DNA of 64,000 nt from Anarhynchus alexandrinus (lineage: Eukaryota > Chordata > Aves > Charadriiformes > Charadriidae), in NCBI GenBank assembly GCA_008711295.1, contig VUYV01000214.1, positions 1,479,376 to 1,543,375 of the forward strand. The letters are read 5' to 3'. The notes below the pieces were generated by a model. It saw nothing but the letters and a program-made list of their open reading frames with translations, had not been told where the DNA came from and made no database searches. Positions 12,101 to 23,500 of this stretch are shown piece by piece. The position numbers and the translations under genes are program-made. How positions within the stretch are numbered: position 1 is the first letter of the stretch; every line of letters begins with the position of its first letter.

Positions 12101-15100
12101 AATGTAATCGCTTTCTGCAGGTGCAGCTTAAAATAGGTGCATGCATAAAGATTATTCTGTTCTTTGGAAGATTTTTTAATATGTTTTCCTGTTCCTTTAG
12201 GTAGAAAGGGAAATTAGGTAGGCATCCACTGCAGTTGGCAATTCTGCAAGCAGAATATGTATCAATAGTTAAATGATGAGAACACCTTAGTCCAGTAGAT
12301 GAACTTGTGGCATAAAGATTTTAAAGATTGTTGTTATCTTCCATAAACCATTTTTCCCTGCTGTAAATAGACTGGTGGTCGGTCTACTAGGAAGAATATA
12401 AATCAGATTTTAATTTTCTGCATATTATATTAATTCAGTGTTCAACAGAAAGTCATCCCATTGTAGGCACCTAGTTTTCCAGTTTCTTCAGTAATAATGG
12501 GGTTGCTAGAAGGAAAAAGGGCATTCTGTTGCTCACAGCAGAGCTGTAGGGTTTTGAGAGCGAAGTGATCATGCCACTGTGGCTTATTTTCTGGGTTGAA
12601 ATTACCTAGAGCTGTGCATTACGCAGCCTCTGCAGATTTCCAGAGGAATTTTTTAAAATAATTGGCAGTGTAGTTTGGCTATCTCTGTTTCTGGACACAA
12701 AGGATTTAATTTTTTTAAACAGCCTTAGATGTTTTAAATTCAGAAGAAAACGGCCATGATGTGTGTGGAACATTGTTATGAAAAAGGCTGTAATACTGGT
12801 TTAATTAAGCTGCATTTCAGATTCTGAAAGAATAACCTGGGTTCTCGGCTTCTCTTTCCTGACCTGAGCGCTCTCCTGACACGAGCTGCCGTTTCATGCA
12901 TGTGCTTTGGAATGAGCGCTCTGCTGGGAAAAATCCCACTTTCTCTGCACGTGCCTTTTGCTCTGGAATCTTAGCTCGGATGTGCTGAGAGTTTTGTTTC
13001 CACATTTGCCAACAGAAGTAAACAACTGCACGAAAGCCATAGAATATTAAGAAAGTAAAAAGTAAGAAAGCTGTACAGATTTTTTGGTTTGCCTTTTTTT
13101 TTTTTCTTCTACGAGAGGAGCAGAAAGGAACAAAATAATAACGCCTGTAACAGGAAATCCCATCTGAAGTGTTAGTGAAAAACAACTTCTTCCTCCCCGC
13201 AAACACTTTGCAAGAGAGGTTTCAGTCCCTTGCCATGTCAATGGCAGACATAGTTGGAGAAAGCACAGTCAGCATTTTAGCATAAAAAACCCTGAAACAA
13301 ACCATTAAGTCACAGAGCATGCTGTCCTAAAGGCTTGGAGGGCTGAGGTCACTGAGGTCGTGGTCCTAATAAGAGAGTGTTTTAATTGGTTTCTACTTTC
13401 TTTCCCCTGATATCCCTCCTTTCCCTCCCTCCTCCCCTCTACTGACCTTCACACGTTTGATCCCTCGACTGCTGTGATTCTGAAACTGTATGGAGAAAAC
13501 TGCAATTATACAAATATCACCATTACTGTGACACATTACAGATAGAGGGAGCACAGGGCCTCCACTACTAAGTAATCCTGTAAATTGCTTAAAATAACAA
13601 TGAAGAGCACTATACACTTTTCTCATGCGTTGTCAGACTAGGTCTTTCTTTAACATGCCTAATCCTGCTAAACAGTACAAAATCCTATTACTCAATGAAT
13701 TATAAATCCTGCTTCAGCACCTCATTTGTCCCGGGGTGTTTCATTGTGAAAACCAGAAATTCAATACCTTATTTTAGTCACACAATCCCTAGCACGACTG
13801 ATTTTCCTCCTCCCTTCCCCCATCTTCTCCTCCCATGTCGATTGTGCTCAATAAGGTTTATGTTACGGCCGCTACAAATCCTGGTGAGGAAAGTAAAGAC
13901 AGCATTAGCCTATTTAAAAAACAGCCTGCGTGTTTCTGTACCTACATTCTCACTGTGCACTTTTGGGAGGTAATGCAACACAGATTTAAGACCTTATTAA
14001 GTTAATGTTGTGATGAACATCCGTCAAGTCACATTTCTTCTTTAGGTACACCTATAATAGTAGTATATTTTTTTCCCCTTACTTGTATTACGAAATGTAA
14101 GTCTCGAGAGATGCTTGCGTTTTTCACTATTGAAGCCCTACATTCACCAAATTTCTGGGACCTTTGAAACGCATCAAATCTGCATAAAGCAGATTCAGTT
14201 ACTTAGGGTCTTGGTCTTTGGTAATGTGGTAGTGCAGCCTGCAGAAACCGCAGCCCCCGGTGTGTAATGCCTCTCTTCAGTCCCCGCTGTGATCTGTGGA
14301 TTTGTTACTATTCCTGCAGCAGAAATGAGGTAGAGCCATTTCAGATGGTGTTGTGCAAATCAACGGTCGGTGTCAAGCTCTTGAGACCACCATGGGGAGA
14401 TCATTATAGTGCTGAAGGAGTACTGGGGCACAGAGGAAGAGTTTTGTAGCAAATAAAACCTCATGAAAACCAGCTGAGTAAGAGCAGGGTTATTTTTTAT
14501 TCATTTTCTTTGGTTTGCAAACTGTGGGTCAGGCAGTACCTGACGATACAGGAGGAAGGTAGGAGGGAACACAAGAAACCATATTTCTTTGCCTCACACT
14601 GCAAGGATTTGATACAACCCAGGGTCAAGCTCCTTGAAACTGTCTCAGACAGTTGATTAAATGTGTCTGGAGTTGCTGGGCGTGTTGTGGTGAGGGACAG
14701 CATACAAGACATCAGCAGCCGGGTCACTGGGGCTAGAAATCATCAATTCCTCCTGGAGGTATGTTAGCTGGCTTTGCGAGAGTTCCTTCTGGGGTCTCCT
14801 GCTGTAGCTTAGATCCTTGTTACGCTGTCCTGGTTGGGCCTCTGGTTGTAAAATGAAAATCTCAACCTGGGAATTCAAAGGATTGTGTTTCAGAATATAT
14901 TACATAAATATCTCATATCTGCCTGAGATCTGTTTTGTTTTCTTGACATCTCTCTTGCCATCTTGCCATCTCTAACTACTATAATAGATGTGGTAACTAT
15001 ATTTAATTTAACTAGGCCTTTTTAATGGAATTCATTTACAATGCATGACCACATTTGTGTCATGCCTGTCTCTGCATTTAATTTTTTTAGGGCTTTCTGC

Positions 15101-16865
15101 AATAAAGAATTCCATTTCTTTTAATGAGTATATTTTCTCGTACCTACAATACATTAAAAAAATAATCTTTCTGTGTCAGTTCTGTTTTCCTAGGATAGGG
15201 ATCTATTTTCCTCCAAACAAATAAACTCTTTGTCATGTATGGTAGTCAAAAATGAGACATGGAGGTTAGAATTGATCAAGCTACACTCAGAAAGTCTCAG
15301 AAATTTTGCATGTAGAAAATAGTCTTTTCCTATCTTGTTTCAGTTTTACGGTGTTACCCTTCCCCACTGATAGCCAGGGTTCAAACTGTTGCAGCACTAT
15401 GAAGTTACTAAGTTCCCTCTTCTGAACATGGCTGAACATACATCTTTCTATAGCTGCCTGTAGAGATTGGCTGTTCTACGAACGTTTCTCTTCTGAGTTT
15501 TCCTTGGAACTGGAGCGTTCTCAGGTGCCACTGGATTATCATGGGACTGATCACTCTAGGAAAGACAATTTGAGGTGTGGAGCAGATGGGAAAAACAAAT
15601 GCCTGCTTTCTCCAAGTAACCACTGCAGAGCAGGATTTGAAGGTGGAACAAATTAGTGTTCAGTAATGACCGGCAGAGGCCAGTTTTTTTCAGTGGTGAT
15701 TTATGTGGGACCCTGAGGTTTCAATGCAGATCACCTGTGAACTCAAAGCGAATCTAGGCCAAAGCTAGAATTACTGTCTAAGTACTGGGAATATCATCTG
15801 TAGCTATGTCTGATTAAATGTTTCAGATGACATGTCTTTTTGGTTGGACTTAAATTGTTCCTGAAATCACATTTAATTTATTTATTTTGGCCAAATTAAA
15901 ACCAAATTAGATTATCTCTTAAGGTTTGTATTAATTAATTTTATCAATACTAACACAAACCTTTTGACTTCAATTTTTAACAGGTTTCTATTTAGAAATA
16001 TATGTAAATTTTATTTCAAAAAGTAATTTTAAAGGGACATGAAACATTTTTCTATTCTTGCTCAGCCCAGCAATAGTCATACATGTCTAAAATGACTTTA
16101 CACCCAATGCATCATGTTGTAGAATTTAGAGTTGTCCTAGAAATCCTTGAAATTCCTGAATAAATATTTTTGTCTCTAATGATTTGTAGCTGTTTTCTAA
16201 ACTATGAGATGATGTTTCCAGCAAGTCATCAAATAAACCAGTCAGCAAATGTATCATAGTAATCTCAACCTACAGTCATGACATAAATCTGGGAAGTACA
16301 AATATTTAATGAATTCTGAAATAGCTCAAAACAAATCATAGCTTTCATCTCTCTTCCTAAATGTACACAATTGAAGATTAAAAACAAAACCAAAAAACAA
16401 CAAACAAGCAACTGTCAGCAAACAAATTTTCCTGGTGATGTGAGGAAAGCAAAAGCATTGAGCATGTTGGGGGAGGGGAAGGGGAAGAGTGAGGGTGTGC
16501 AAAACTACATTGTTTCAGAAACAAGAAAAGAGGATGGTACAGCTGTAAGAAGTGAATGCAAAATAAATATTCTACATGCTGATACTGATCAGAGGGGAAA
16601 AATATCAGAATTGAGAGAGCTAAGATTTTAAGATTGTAGGGCAAGTATTTACAAAAGACTTAGGAAAAATAATGCCACATCTGCATCCTAAACTATGGGG
16701 TAACAAGAGAGAGTTATCTCATTACTAAAAGTAAATTTATGAATTTAAAGTGTGACACCTTGTACATGAATACGCCTGAAGACAGCATTACTATCGATGC
16801 GTCTTTTTATATTAAGTTCTACAGGCAAAATTTACAAATCTCTATCTCAAACACTTCCTGGTTTG
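6135..16865. other. Long non-coding stretch, no gene recognised
   Basis: About 10.7 kb of AT-rich DNA. No CR1 was recognised and no open frame exceeds about 130 codons. No exon with both convincing splice sites and a known protein match was seen. It could be intergenic or intronic; the sequence alone does not decide. Confidence 0.5.
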
Positions 16866-16867
16866 AG

Positions 16868-16978
16868 TCCTGAAAATTTGCCGATCTTTTCACTCATGAG
16901 TAGTGTTAGATATGGGAACTGATCCCCTTGAACTCAGTGAGACTCAGCACACATCAGCTTTCTCTGGGTTCTGGCCCA
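16868..16978. repeat. Probable ancient amniote repeat relic
   Basis: The stretch contains tcctgaaaatttgcc, cactcatgagtagt, ccttgaactcagtgagact and ggttctggccca. This resembles the old, partly self-complementary amniote repeats built around ctcatgtgagtagtcccattgaagtcaatggga. The match is from memory and highly diverged, so family and limits are uncertain. Confidence 0.4.
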
Positions 16979-17325
16979 TGAGAGCAATAATATGAGAAGA
17001 GGAGGGAGAGCAGAAATGCTGAACACGGGAAATCGGTAGCAAATGCTACGAGGAAGCAGAGCTGAGCTGTGCAGGGCTGCACCTCCAATTACCGACAAGG
17101 AAATTTACGTTTTTCTTTTGTCTGTCAGGATCTCTGCTTTCTTCAGACTAATCTTTTCCTATGTGTTCTTTCCTTGTATTTCAGTCCATGTTGTGTTCCC
17201 ACAAGTAGAAAAGTGTCATTTCATGTGCTTTTGCTGCAGTGAACCAGAGCAAAGCCTTTCTTTTCATAACATCTTAAACTGTATTCTTTAAATTCTTCAC
17301 TGATTCTATTAAGCTTTAAAAACAG

Positions 17326-17409
17326 CCCTTTCCCTCTCCCTCCCTCTCTCTTCCCTACCCCCACCAAAAAAAAAAAAAAAGAAAAGGAAGAAAAATCCCC
17401 CCTCCCCCC
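17326..17409. repeat. Polypyrimidine / polypurine switch tract
   Basis: A CT-rich run (17326-17365) is followed directly by an A-rich purine run (17366-17395) and then by a second C-rich run (17396-17409). One strand thus switches pyrimidine-purine-pyrimidine within 85 bp. It is low-complexity sequence with no coding content. Confidence 0.85.
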
Positions 17410-17490
17410 AGTCCCTCTAGGCAGTGGTTTGGGATGATTGGCAAGCTCTACTTAGAAGAGACCCCCAGATCCTAATAGCAAGGGTTGCTG

Positions 17491-17780
17491 CAGGTCAGGA
17501 TGGAGCCTTATTTACTGAGCTCCGGAGGGGCCCAGGACTGCAAAGATAGCAGGAGGCTCCGCGGGGCACTCAAGTGGCCTTCGCACAAAGCCGCACGGCG
17601 GCTCGGGGAGAGAAATAGCAGGGAGCTCCGGGCAGGTCAGAAAGGAGGTCTTGGCAGAACCTTTAGGGAGCCCCAGAACCTGGACGTCACAGGTCAGGAC
17701 TGAGGTGTTTTGGCAGAGTTATGCAGGGGCCCAAGACTGCAATAACAGGAGGTGAAACAGGTCATTGGCAGGGATGCGTG
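17491..17780 (+). repeat. GC-rich degenerate minisatellite
   Basis: This is a locally GC-rich patch in AT-rich DNA. The phrase caggtcag recurs at 17491, 17633 and 17690, and caggtcat at 17758, giving spacings of 142, 57 and 68 bp. The units at 17491 and 17690 also share aggggccca-gactgcaa...caggagg in the same relative place. This fits four to five decayed copies of a ~60-70 bp unit. The 72-codon frame through it (17485-17703) is probably only a by-product. Confidence 0.55.
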
Positions 17781-20700
17781 GGAGAAAGCTGTGCAGAAGA
17801 GCCTGCCTTGCTGTAGCTGAAACGCTATTACTCCTACTCTTTAAGGAGCGCTCTATTTACCCCTAAATACAGGAAATATTTCTTTCTAAAGCCTGCTCCC
17901 CTGCAGTCTAAAAATGGCATTGTACGTATGGGAGAGAGGAGGTACCACAAACTACAACAGTGATCAGATTTTGCGTTGTTACATAATTACTGATTTAAAA
18001 ACCAAGCCAAACTGAGTTTTCAAAGGATCTTGGGAGGTTTGGGTTTACCATACTCCCAGGCTAAGGAGACTCCACAAAGTCTGCACATGACAGGAGAAGA
18101 AGTCACTGTGTAGATTCCGTTGGGGCTCAGAGCAATAGTTAAGAAACAGACTGAGGTCTTGGGTATTGGGCTGTAATCTGCTAACTCTTACAGTAATGCA
18201 TTTGCACTATTTATGAGGCTATCTACGTGTACTTAAATGAGGTCATTGTACTTTCCAGTAATGTATGTTAAAGAGACCATAAAGTTTACCTCTTCTTGTA
18301 GGAAGATTTTCTTCCAGTAATACCAGGAGTTTGTGAACATTTTTCTCAGCTGTTCATCAAAATAAAATGAGAAATTTGCTTCGGGGGATAATGTAATTAA
18401 AAAGAAATAGAGTTAAGAATTGTATGACTAGGTCTAGAGCTAGTGAAATAATTTCCCCCCTCTTCTCTTTCCTCCTTTCCACCCCTTCCCTTGAGAAAAA
18501 CATTCAAGTTTTACAGTAAACTCTCCCAGATTGTATTGATTCCATCTTTGTTCAGTAGCAAACATTTACCTCCAGGAACATTTACTTTCATGTGAATAAT
18601 AAGGAATAAAAAGGAAAAAGAACTGCAACCTCACAGTTGGTATATAAGTCTACTCAAAATTATGTATTTTACTAAGTATTAGGTATTTACTTATCCATTA
18701 AGGGGTTACAAGCATGTTGTCATATCCTGTCATACTTAAAACACTGAAATCCAAGTTTCATGAGCAATAGGCACACTAAATATTTTGTGAACAATATGCG
18801 ATAAAAATAATAGCATAAATACAAAATAGTAATGGCATCATCAGAGCAGTGAGAAGATACTTTTGAGATTACTACTCTGTTGGAATAGATAATGTAAAAT
18901 ATTCTCTGCCTTTCTGGGGCAAATCTAAATGCAGTGTTTTATTTGAAGTTACTTAGTTGGTGTCCTCAGCACAAGGAATAAATTATTTCCCCAAATCTAG
19001 ATTAAAAAAAAAATTCTGAGAAAAGACTAAATTAATCTGATCTTCTGTCCTGTTTCAAGGGTGTATGTCAGTTTTCATTCCATAAATTTTCTGGTTTGCA
19101 TCGTGCGCAGGATGGAATTGTTTCCCTCCCTTCGTCTCCTACTCACTGCCATGAACAATAAAACCTTGCACTGCAAATGTCAGTGTGCGCATGTAAATGC
19201 ATTACTAGAGACCACAAATTCCTCCAGCCCACTGGCTGAAATGCATCGCTGGACCCCAGCACAGGGGCCCCATTTTGTGACAGAGGGCTCCAGGTCCTGT
19301 AACAATATTCAATATAACAATAGATAAGGTCCTACAGAAATATTTCATCGAGGTCGCAACTGAAGAAATGAGGTAGTCTGGTAGCTATTTCTTGACGCAC
19401 TCCGAACTACCCTTTCCATCTAGAAATGTGAGGTGCTCCAGGAGAAAGCTTGTTCTTAGGCATAGCCATATTTTAAAAGTAGACAGCTTGTTTTAGAAGT
19501 ACTCCCGTAGCAGTTGTGTGATATGGTGACATACTCTTTGTAATTCATTTCGTTCCGTGCTTACAATCCCCACATCTCTCACAGTTTAACCATGTGATAA
19601 ATGCTTGAAGTTACTGCTTCTGCTTTCCTGCACGCTTCAGTGAAAATTCCTTCACTTTCAAGAGAAAAACACCTAAATAACATCTTTTCTGGCTTTTCTT
19701 GCCTTTGCCATCCTTTTTTATTTCTCTTTAGAAAAACAGCTGTTTTTGCATGATCCTTAGTATCTTTTAATCTGCTTCTTTCCAGGCTGGGTACCTCCTC
19801 TCTGTTCCGTCATGCTCCCATCCTCCTCTCTTCACTTACATCCATCCAGATCCCTTTGCTTCTCAGAATCCCTCTGGTGATAACTCACAGCAATAAAAAT
19901 GTCATATCCCTTTTGCTCATTACTGGACCTACTCTGAAAAGGCATGAGCCATACAGATTTGTCCTGGAGGGTATTTGGGATTCGAGCCCTGTCTTTACTC
20001 TTTCTCTTTTGCCCATGCACAATCCTCTACTTGCAATAGGAATCCTCCAGGCATAGCTTGACTGATCTTTCTTAAACAAGCATGCCTTAAGACTGTATAT
20101 AGCAGGTGAGACTGGATCCAAATAATTGGTACCGAATCTCTCACAGGGTGCAAGTGTTGGCAAACTGTGGTATTGGAAACTTCTCCCACACCCAGAAGAC
20201 TGAGTGCATGGGTTGACACGTAGGATGGCAAAAACGACCATCTGACAGAAGTAACAGTGAAAATGGGAAGTCATTTGACTGCTCACCTTTCTTTCACAGA
20301 TAGACCTGTGTTCAGAAGACTGTAAGAGCAAAAAGAGGGGCAATCTGTGATGGAAATAAATTTTAACAATACCGAAAGAGGAACATCGGCATCGTTCTAA
20401 TGTGTTCACATTTTTACTAGTATGTGCAATTAAATGCAAGGATTCTATTTTTGAATGTGTGTTGTTAATGAGGGACTGGTTTAAATACGCTAAATATGCA
20501 TTTATAATCACCAGGTTCTCTAAAAATTCTGTAAAATTCCTGGTTATAAACACAGCTGAAACATTAAGTGTCTCTCTGCATTTGAACACACAAAATGGTA
20601 TACTGGATTACGAATACATTTTCTTTCAGATGTTTGTGTCTACCATCACAGCACAGTTTATTGTGCTCACCATTCAGAAGAAAAGAGGGCTGAGAAAACT

Positions 20701-22593
20701 ACTCTCTTTTCTTCATAATTTTTCACCAACAGTTTTAACTATAGATAAAGCTACAGGGTCATCCTTTAATTCCCATATTGCCTGGGCAAAAAATGCAATT
20801 AAAAACACACTGTTCTAGCACCAAGTAATAATCATTCCATCCATTTTCAGCATAATGCTCAACTGCATACTTAAATAAATTTCTTTGCTGAGTAACAAAG
20901 AGGTTATTCTTGTCCTTAAGTGCTTTGCTGAACTACAGACCGGGCTATAGGTAGTCCCTGCAGCACAGACACCAACAGATTCTACACTTTTTTAGCATAT
21001 CTGAGATGAAAACAGAGTATGCAAACTCTGTATATGTATGCAAACATACATATAACAGGAAATAGTACAGAGCATGGATAACTCATGCAAACTAAAACAA
21101 AGACATTGCAACTGTGTGTCACTGCACGATCAATTATAAATGTTTTTTCTGTGGTTCCACTGTGTTACTGCAGAGTTGTCAGACTGGTATAGAACCAGAA
21201 CTCTGACAGACTGAGATTTTAAATAAGTAATAATTAAACGTAGATATGCAGTAAAATAAGTCCACATATTGTACATGGCTTTTGTAAAAAGAATATAAAA
21301 TATTTTGGGAATCTTTTCTATCTTTTTCAACATTTAACAAGGAAGTTTTGTAACAGAACTAGTTATACCCATTGGAATGATGCTTCTCAGTACAGTATGA
21401 AACATCAGAGCTATTCCACTGTTAAGACATGCATATAAAAAAAAAAGTCTTAAAAAAGAGGAAAATATTTATGAATATACAGGATCTTTTTAATTTAATG
21501 GGTTTATTTATTTATTTTAGCTCAGAAGGCTTTTATTCATATGAGTAGGGAATTTATAGTTACGAGGCTTAGGCCTCTATCCATCAAACATCATCAGTCT
21601 AGGCTTGCAAGAAGTGCCATTGAAGGCAATAATGTTATTCATGTGCACGAAGCTGGGAGTGAGCAGGTCCGGACCTGAATAAGTGACTCCACATGATATA
21701 TTTGTCTCTAGGAGCCGTCTCTTTCCCTTTTTCCTTTTTAGGTACATTTTTACAGTACAAAAAAGTTTAGTGAAGTAGTTCAAACATGGGATGGGAAAGA
21801 AAAATCTCTGCAAACTTGAATCAAAATTTAATTGCTACTAAGAGCTATGCAAGTGATTAATATTGGCAAAATATTAAGCTTCAGTGCTATCTTTCAGTAG
21901 CCAGAGCTTGTCGTAACCAGCCGTGCAAAGCATAACACTAGGGCCAGTTTCATAGCAGGTTAAAAGGCTCTTCTTTCTTTTGCCTAGCGATGGTGTATGT
22001 GGCATTGGACTTGTACTGCGGCAGATACCCGTCTGTTCAGGCTGCACCAATATTGTGCTTAATTTCAACTCTGACATGTACATTGCCAGCAAGTTCTGAC
22101 AGAAAGGGACTCCTGGGCAACCTGGATTAGTAAGCATCTCTATTACTGTCAGCTTTAAGATTTCTAATAATAAAGTCTGAAGCAGGTGCTTAAATTTCAC
22201 TGTTAAAAGTTTGATATATTTCAAAAATATCAAGTCTCAGTTTTCCTCTTTGTTGTCATTCAAGAATTGACAACCCAAATTACCCAGTTCTCTTTTTCTT
22301 TGTTCTCACTGAATGTCCATTTCTATTCTCGAGTATAATGTAGCACAGCCAGCTGCTTATTTCCACTCCTTTCCAGAGTAATGTTTATTTACATCTATTC
22401 ACTGAATTTAAAAACTGCAAACTAAATTTCATGGTTTAGATGATGGCATCCATCCAGCTGATACCATTTCTTACATCTCACACGTTTGGCCCCAGTTCAG
22501 TAAAACATGGTAATGAGGACTGATGATCACGAGGAGCAAAAAAGTCTTCATTCCTACCTGGAAAAAAACCCTCTCTCACTCTATCAAGGGATA
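17781..22593. other. Non-coding DNA; one unexplained ORF
   Basis: No recognisable gene. The minus strand has a 234-codon open frame at 19885-20589. Its product is rich in Ser, Leu and Cys and shows no domain I recognise. The plus strand overlaps it with a 138-codon frame (20402-20818). The rest is AT-rich and featureless. Confidence 0.45.
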
Positions 22594-23500
22594 GAGTGTA
22601 CCATCAGCAAGTTTGCTGATGACACAAAACTGGGAGGGGTGGCTGACACGCCGGAAGGCTGTGCCGCCATACAGTGTGACCTGGACAGGCTGGGGAGTTG
22701 GGAGCAGAGGAACCTAATGAAATTCAACAAGGGCAAGTGTAGGGTACTGCATCTGGGGAGGAATAACCTCATGCATCAGTACAGGTTGGGGGCTGACCTC
22801 CTGGAGAGCACCTCTGTGGAAAGGGACCTGGGAGTCCTGGTGGACAACAGGATGACCATGAGCCAGCAATGTGCCCTGGTGGCCAAGAAGGCCAATGGCA
22901 TCCTGGGGTGCATCAAGAAGAGTGTGGCCAGCAGGTCGAGGGAGGTCATCCTTCCCCTCTACTCTGCCCTGGTGAGGCCACATCTGGAGTACTGTGTCCA
23001 GTTCTGGGCTCCCGTGTTCAAGAAGGACAGGGAACTGCTGGAGAGGGTCCAGCAAAGGGCTACTAAGATGATTAGGGGATTGGAGCATCTTTCTTACGAG
23101 GAAAGGCTTGGGACTTTTTAGTCTAGAGAAAAGAAGACTGAGGGGGGAACTTATCAATGCTTATAAATACTTAAAGGGAGGGAGCCAGGGGGATGGGCCC
23201 AGTCTTTTCTCAATGGTGCCCAGTGGTAGAACAAGAGGTAATGGGCACAAACTTGAACATAGGAAGTTCCATCTTAACATGAGGAGGAACTTCTTTACTT
23301 TGAGGGTGGCAGAGCACTGGCACAGGCTGCCCAGAGAGGTTGTGGAGTCTCCCACTCTGGAGACATTCAAAACCCGCCTGGACCCCGTCCTGTGCAACCT
23401 GCTGTGGGTGACCCTGCTCTGACAGGGGGGTTGAACTAGATGGTCTCCAGAGGTCCCTTCCAACCCTGACCATTCTGTGATTCTGTATTTCTGTGATTCT
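22594..23500 (+). mobile_element. CR1 LINE 3' part, best-preserved copy
   Basis: About 0.9 kb of plus-strand CR1, the most intact copy in the window. The first frame (to 23121) encodes the end of the reverse-transcriptase domain. It includes the catalytic FADD motif (22612-22623, FADDTKLGG), then [40 protein letters not shown] and [19 protein letters not shown] small deletion near 23105-23115 breaks the frame and makes an early stop. The C-terminal part continues in another frame from 23108 ([14 protein letters not shown] to [15 protein letters not shown]). The 3' end carries attctgtgattctgtatttctgtgattct. The upstream endonuclease and most of the RT are absent, so the copy is inactive. Confidence 0.95.

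Noticed and set aside
12817..13206. 129-codon minus-strand ORF
   Set aside because: Contains a Lys-rich stretch from a poly(T) run and no recognisable domain; likely chance.
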